Assembly (NCBI RefSeq): GCF_900103975.1
Contig: NZ_FNIR01000005.1
Location: forward strand, 69,934 to 133,933
Direction of reading: 5' to 3'
DNA: 64,000 nucleotides
Origin: Klenkia soli
GTDB taxonomy: Bacteria > Actinomycetota > Actinomycetes > Mycobacteriales > Geodermatophilaceae
The translations under genes were made by a program, and so were the position numbers. Below, one piece after another: positions 57,966 to 64,000 of the stretch. Below the pieces are notes generated by a model, which was not told where the DNA came from, made no database searches, and saw only the letters and a program-made list of their open reading frames with translations. Position 1 is the stretch's first letter; the number at the start of each line of letters is the position of its first letter.

Positions 57966-59516
57966 TCAGTGGGCGAAGTGGCGGGTGCCGGTGAGGTAGA
58001 GCGCGATGCCGGCCTCGGCCGCGGCGGCCACGACCTCCTCGTCGCGCACCGATCCGCCGGGCTGCACGACCGCGGTGACCCCGGCGTCCAGCAGCACCTG
58101 CAGCCCGTCGGCGAACGGGAAGAACGCATCGGAGGCCGCGACCGACCCGGCGGCCCGCTCACCCGCCCGCTGCACGGCCAGCCGGGCGGCGTCCACCCGG
58201 TTGACCTGGCCCATGCCCACGCCGACGGTGGCGCCGTCGGCGGCCAGCAGGATCGCGTTGGACTTGACCGCCCGCACCGACCGCCAGGCGAAGACCAGGT
58301 CGTCGAGGGTGGCGGCGTCGACCGGCGAGCCGGTGGCCAGCGTCCACGTGGTGGGGTCGTCGCCGTCGGCGGACACCTGGTCCACCTGCTGCACGAGCAC
58401 GCCACCGCTGATCGGCCGGAACTCGACCGGGTCGGGCGCGGACTCGGTGGGCATGCGCAGCAGCCGGACGTTCTTCTTGCGGGTCAGCACCTCGACCGCG
58501 TCGGCGGTGAAGGAGGGGGCGACGACGACCTCGGTGAACACCTCGGCGATCTGCTCGGCGGTCGAGAGGTCGACCTCGCGGTTGGCCGCGATCACGCCGC
58601 CGAAGGCCGAGACCGGGTCGCAGGCGTGCGCCCTGCGGTGGGCCTGGGCGAGGTCGGTGCCGACGGCGATGCCGCAGGGGTTGGCGTGCTTGATGATCGC
58701 CACGCAGGGGGCCTCGTGGTCGTGCGCGGCCCGCCAGGCGGCGTCGGTGTCGACGTAGTTGTTGTAGCTCATCGCCTTGCCGTGCAGCTGCTCGGCGTGC
58801 GCCAGGCCGGGCCGCCAGTGCCGGTACAGCGCGGCGCCCTGGTGCGGGTTCTCGCCGTAGCGGAGCACGTCGGCCCGCTCCCACGACGCGGCGGTCCAGG
58901 CCGGGAACCCGGTCTCGTCGGGTGCGACCACGCTGCCCAGCCACGAGGCCACGGCGATGTCGTAGGAGGCGGTGTGCCGGAAGGCGTCGGTGGCCAGCCG
59001 CTGGCGCTGGACCAGCGTCGTCCCGCCCTCGCGCACCGCGGCGAGCACGTCGGCGTACCGGCCGGGGTCGACGACGACCGCGACCGACGGGTGGTTCTTG
59101 GCCGCGGCCCGCACCATCGCCGGGCCGCCGATGTCGATCTGCTCGATGCACTCGTCGGGGGTGGCACCGGAGGCGACCGTCTCGCGGAACGGGTACAGGT
59201 TGACCACCACGAGGTCGAAGGCGGCGATGCCCAGCTCGTCGAGCTGCCGGACGTGGTCGGGCTTGCGCCGGTCGGCCAGGATCCCGGCGTGCACGCCCGG
59301 GTGCAGGGTCTTGACCCGGCCGTCCAGGCACTCGGGGAAGCCGGTGACCTCCTCGACGGGGGTGACCGGGATGCCGGCCTCGGCGATGCGGCGCGCGGTG
59401 GCGCCGGTGCTCACCAGCTGGACCCCGGCGTCGGCCAGCCCGCGGGCCAGCTCCTCGATGCCGGTCTTGTCGTAGACGCCCAGCAGGGCCCGCTGGACGG
59501 GGGTGCGATCGGTCAT
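57966..59516 (-). CDS. purH: AICAR transformylase / IMP cyclohydrolase
   Basis: 516 residues, bifunctional last two steps of IMP synthesis. The N-terminal MGS-like cyclohydrolase domain has [23 protein letters not shown] and [14 protein letters not shown]. The C-terminal AICARFT domain has [14 protein letters not shown] and [12 protein letters not shown] (catalytic Lys-His). ATG overlaps the purN stop by 4 nt. Normal length. Confidence 0.97.
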   Translation of the reverse strand: MTDRTPVQRALLGVYDKTGIEELARGLADAGVQLVSTGATARRIAEAGIPVTPVEEVTGFPECLDGRVKTLHPGVHAGILADRRKPDHVRQLDELGIAAFDLVVVNLYPFRETVASGATPDECIEQIDIGGPAMVRAAAKNHPSVAVVVDPGRYADVLAAVREGGTTLVQRQRLATDAFRHTASYDIAVASWLGSVVAPDETGFPAWTAASWERADVLRYGENPHQGAALYRHWRPGLAHAEQLHGKAMSYNNYVDTDAAWRAAHDHEAPCVAIIKHANPCGIAVGTDLAQAHRRAHACDPVSAFGGVIAANREVDLSTAEQIAEVFTEVVVAPSFTADAVEVLTRKKNVRLLRMPTESAPDPVEFRPISGGVLVQQVDQVSADGDDPTTWTLATGSPVDAATLDDLVFAWRSVRAVKSNAILLAADGATVGVGMGQVNRVDAARLAVQRAGERAAGSVAASDAFFPFADGLQVLLDAGVTAVVQPGGSVRDEEVVAAAAEAGIALYLTGTRHFAH

Positions 59517-60082
59517 GGGGTGCCGCTCCTCGAGCTGGTGAGGGAGACCAGGGTGTCGACGAGCAGCGTGCGCTCGGCGACCTTGATCCGTTCGTGCAGG
59601 TGGGTCTCGTCGTCGCCGGGCAGGACCGGGACGGAGGTCTGGGCCAGCACCGGGCCGGTGTCCAGGCCCTCGTCCACCAGGTGGACGGTCGCGCCGGTGG
59701 TGCGCACGCCGGCGGCCAGTGCGTCGCGGACGGCGTGGGCCCCGGGGAAGGCCGGCAGCAGCGCGGGGTGGGTGTTGACGACGCGCCCCCCGAACCGGGC
59801 GAGGACGGCGGGACCCAGCAGCTTCATGAACCCGGCGCTGACCACCCAGTCCGGCTCGTGGGCGGCGATCGCCGTGGCCAGGGCGACGTCCCAGGAGCCC
59901 CGGTCGGGGTGGTCGCGCAGCGGCAGCACGAAGGTCGGCAACCCGAGCTCACGCGGTGCGGCCAGGCCGGGGGCCTCGCGGTCGGCACCGACGGCGACCA
60001 CGGTGAACGCGGTCTGCTGGGCGGCCAGGAGGGCGGCGCACAGCGACCCGGTGCCGGACAGGAGCACCACCACCCGGGCCAC
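59513..60082 (-). CDS. purN: Phosphoribosylglycinamide formyltransferase
   Basis: 189 residues. It formylates GAR with 10-formyl-THF. [10 protein letters not shown] (phosphate loop), [12 protein letters not shown], the catalytic Asn-x-His in NTHPALLP and Asp in EGLDTGP are all present. I use GTG 60082, where homology begins; the frame is open upstream to an ATG at 60172, but that stretch is the hairpin repeat copy B. No clear SD. Followed directly by purH. Confidence 0.93.
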   Translation of the reverse strand: MARVVVLLSGTGSLCAALLAAQQTAFTVVAVGADREAPGLAAPRELGLPTFVLPLRDHPDRGSWDVALATAIAAHEPDWVVSAGFMKLLGPAVLARFGGRVVNTHPALLPAFPGAHAVRDALAAGVRTTGATVHLVDEGLDTGPVLAQTSVPVLPGDDETHLHERIKVAERTLLVDTLVSLTSSRSGTP

Positions 60083-60106
60083 ACCCGAGGTGACCTGCTG
60101 GAACGG

Positions 60107-60164
60107 CTCCCTCGCAGGGGCCCGCGGCGCGCGGAGCGTGCCGTGGGGGGCGAGGGGGTCCTTC
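60107..60164. repeat. Hairpin repeat family, copy B
   Basis: Outer arms CTCCCTCGC (60107-60115) and GCGAGGGGG (60150-60158) pair at 8 of 9. It contains the CCCGCGGCGCGCGGAGCGTG core of copy C and the flanks CGCAGGGGCCCGC and GTGGGGGGCGAGGGGGTCC of copy A, and so links the three. It sits between the FtsB-like gene stop and purN start. Confidence 0.75.
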
Positions 60165-60168
60165 GGCT

Positions 60169-60723
60169 TCATCCGTCGGCGGTGGCGACGGACTCGAGGA
60201 GGCCGTCGTACCAGGGGACGTCGGGGGTGTCCTGGTCGGCCACGCCGGGGGTCTGCGCGGGCGCCTCGCCCTCGACCACCGTGCCGTCGGCGACGATGAC
60301 CAGCCGGTCGCCGGGCAGCACGAAGTTCAACCGGGCCAGCGCCTGCTGGCGGAGGTAGGCGGGGTCGGACTGCCGGTCGAGCTCGGCCTGCAGCTGCTGC
60401 TCGCGCAGGGACAGGGCCTGGTTGTCGGCCGCCAGCTGGGCCAGCTCCTGCCGGCCGGCGACGAAGGACCGGACGGGTCCGGCCAGGGTGAGGGCCAGCA
60501 GGAGGACCAGGACGCCGAGCAGCACGGCCCGGCCGGTGACCAGCGGGCTGCGGCCCAGCACGGCCGTCGTGCGGGCCGGGCGCCGGGTCCGCCGGCGTCC
60601 CTGCCGGGCATCGGCGGCGCCCCGCCCGCCGGGAGCAGCCGGCCGGGCCGCCGTTCGACGGCGGGCCGAACCACGACCGCCCCCGCCGGGGGCCGTGCCC
60701 CGGCGGGGGCGGTCGTTCACCAC
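60169..60723 (-). CDS. FtsB/DivIC-type septum formation protein
   Basis: 184 residues. A basic, disordered N-terminus (1-60), one membrane helix (about 64-86), then a coiled-coil (about 90-120, QELAQLAADNQALSLREQQL in landmarks QELAQLAADN) and ARLNFVLPGD, the conserved Y/N-x-x-PGE-like end of the family. It bridges divisome proteins FtsL and FtsQ. Position directly after eno is conserved in actinobacteria. The GTG at 60723 is 13 nt after the eno stop, but a 19-bp perfect hairpin covers codons 3-17, so a later start (for example GTG 60561, giving 130 residues) is possible. Confidence 0.88.
   Translation of the reverse strand: MVNDRPRRGTAPGGGGRGSARRRTAARPAAPGGRGAADARQGRRRTRRPARTTAVLGRSPLVTGRAVLLGVLVLLLALTLAGPVRSFVAGRQELAQLAADNQALSLREQQLQAELDRQSDPAYLRQQALARLNFVLPGDRLVIVADGTVVEGEAPAQTPGVADQDTPDVPWYDGLLESVATADG
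60673..60716 (-). terminator. 19-bp perfect hairpin after eno, inside the annotated FtsB-like 5' end
   Basis: Arms 60673-60691 (ACGACCGCCCCCGCCGGGG) and 60698-60716 are perfectly complementary with a 6-nt loop, starting 20 nt downstream of the eno stop. No T-run. It could end or stabilise eno mRNA and reduce FtsB expression. Confidence 0.6.
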
Positions 60724-60736
60724 GTCGAGCGCCCGG

Positions 60737-63053
<2,317 letters not shown>

Positions 63054-63063
<10 letters not shown>

Positions 63064-63944
63064 GCGGCCGCCGCAGCCGCGTCGAGGTCGGCGGCGTACC
63101 CGCGGACGGCGGTGCGCAGGGCGTCCTCGACGTCCCAGCCACGCTGGGCGGCCGCGGCGACCGTCGCCAGCAGCTGCTCCCCCAGCGCGGCCTGGTCGGC
63201 CACGGCGAGCTCGGCCGGCGGCGGCGTGGGCAACCCGGCCCGGCGGGCCCGTGAGACCAGCGCCGCGCCCCACGCGGCCGCCGACTGCGACGACGAGACC
63301 CCCTCGGTGGGCGAGCGCCGCTGCTTCTCGGCCTTCTTGATCGCCTCCCACCCGGCCTCGACGCCGGCGACGTCGAGCTCGCCCGCGTCGGCGAACACGT
63401 GCGGGTGCCGGCGGACGAGCTTGGCCACCAGCTCGGCGGCCACGTCGTCGACGTCGAAGCCCTGCGGCGACTCCGCGGCGACGCGGGCGTGGAAGGCGAC
63501 CTGCAGCAGCACGTCGCCCAGCTCCTCGCGCATGGCCACCGGGTCCTCGTCGGTGATCGCGTCGTAGGCCTCGTGCGCCTCCTCCAGCAGGTAGCCGCGC
63601 AACGAGGCGTGGGTCTGCTCGGCGTCCCAGGGACACCCCCCGGGCGAGCGCAGCCGGTCCATGACGGCGACGACGTCCAGCAGCCGGGCGCCGACCGGCT
63701 CGGGTGCACCCACCACGACCTCGGCGTCACCGGCCTCCTCGGCGGTGAGCAGCAGGACGTCGTCGGGTCCCGCGTGCTCGGCACCGGGGACGTCGGTGAC
63801 CGCCAGCCCGGCCGCCCGCAGGGACGCGGCCGTCGCCGCCGCCCCGGGCAGGGCCAGCACGGCGGGCGCGTCGGCGAGCACCCGCCAGGCGGCGGGACCG
63901 AGGAGTCCGGGCAGGCGGGGGCTGACCGTCAGGAGGAGGGGCAC
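63054..63944 (-). CDS. mazG: MazG nucleoside triphosphate pyrophosphohydrolase
   Basis: 296 residues. It hydrolyses NTPs to NMP and PPi, cleaning aberrant nucleotides. MDRLRSPGGCPWDAEQTHASL leads the MazG domain (about 95-200); landmarks are CPWDAEQTH, the metal-binding E-E-x-x-E in LLEEAHEAYDAI, REELGDVLLQV and KLVRRHPHVF, then WEAIKKAEK. The N-terminal 90 residues are a tetrapyrrole-methylase-like remnant as in actinobacterial MazG. GTG start. Confidence 0.94.
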
Positions 63945-63948
63945 CCGA

Positions 63949-64000
63949 TCAGTCTCCGGCAGCGGACCCGTCGGTCGTCCCCCCGCCGGACAGGATCTGC
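63949..64000 (-). CDS. C-terminal end of a further minus-strand gene (cut by the window)
   Basis: A frame entering from the right edge ends at TGA (63949-63951), 4 nt before the mazG start, and reads ...QILSGGGTTDGSAAGD. The spacing fits an upstream partner of mazG; the Gly/Ser/Thr-rich tail shows nothing of its function. Confidence 0.35.
   Translation of the reverse strand, partial: QILSGGGTTDGSAAGD

Noticed and set aside
60082-60172. Earlier ATG for purN adding 30 residues
   Set aside because: The added stretch is encoded by hairpin repeat copy B and has no similarity to the enzyme.

Overview
The window is very GC-rich, with GTG/TTG starts and 4-nt start/stop overlaps throughout. The gene set is that of a high-GC actinobacterium, and Geodermatophilaceae-like is my best guess. 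From 2 to 44 kb it loosely follows the Mycobacterium tuberculosis lpdA-amiB1-deoD-pmmB-upp-add-deoA-cdd neighbourhood, a comparison made from memory. I saw no rRNA, tRNA, CRISPR array, IS element or prophage.

Layout. 0-5 kb (minus strand): a secreted metzincin protease with LGFP repeats that runs off the left edge, an LpdA-type NAD(P)H:quinone reductase, and an OafA-like acyltransferase. 5-10 kb: the mutA-mutB-meaB methylmalonyl-CoA mutase operon. 10-14 kb: an overlapping M16-like peptidase / carboxylate-amine ligase / M20 amidohydrolase cassette. 14.4-17.5 kb (plus): a copper radical oxidase gene split by an in-frame amber codon. 17.5-23.4 kb: purine nucleoside phosphorylase, a uronate-dehydrogenase-like enzyme, phosphohexomutase, DedA, DUF805, Gfo/Idh oxidoreductase and upp. 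23.5-25.3 kb: two TasA/CalY-like secreted proteins with a SipW-type signal peptidase. 25.4-28.7 kb: deoC and two aldehyde dehydrogenase genes, the second truncated. 28.8-30.9 kb: divergent TetR and DHA2 pump. 30.9-34.1 kb: an acidic protein with an internal duplication and a DEAD-box helicase.

34-44 kb (minus) is nucleoside uptake and salvage: a BMP-type ABC transporter (lipoprotein, ATPase, two permeases), cdd and deoA, followed by an ABC-2 exporter and add. With deoD, the mutase, upp and deoC it forms one functional theme: import nucleosides, deaminate or phosphorolyse them, isomerise the pentose phosphate, cleave it to glyceraldehyde-3-phosphate and acetaldehyde, and oxidise the aldehyde.

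44-64 kb holds core genes: dacC-type carboxypeptidase, YihY, 2H phosphoesterase, trpS, hisC-like aminotransferase, galE, a CNNM/CorC protein, a CAP-domain protein, a decayed DUF559-type gene between twin 63-bp palindromes, icd, mdh, DUF3017, folD, purH, purN, FtsB/DivIC, eno and mazG.

Most unusual signals: the amber-interrupted copper oxidase; the TasA/SipW-like cassette; the twin palindromes around a frame-scrambled gene; a three-copy hairpin repeat family; and at least eight genes with a TANNNT hexamer 6-8 nt before the start codon, implying leaderless transcripts.
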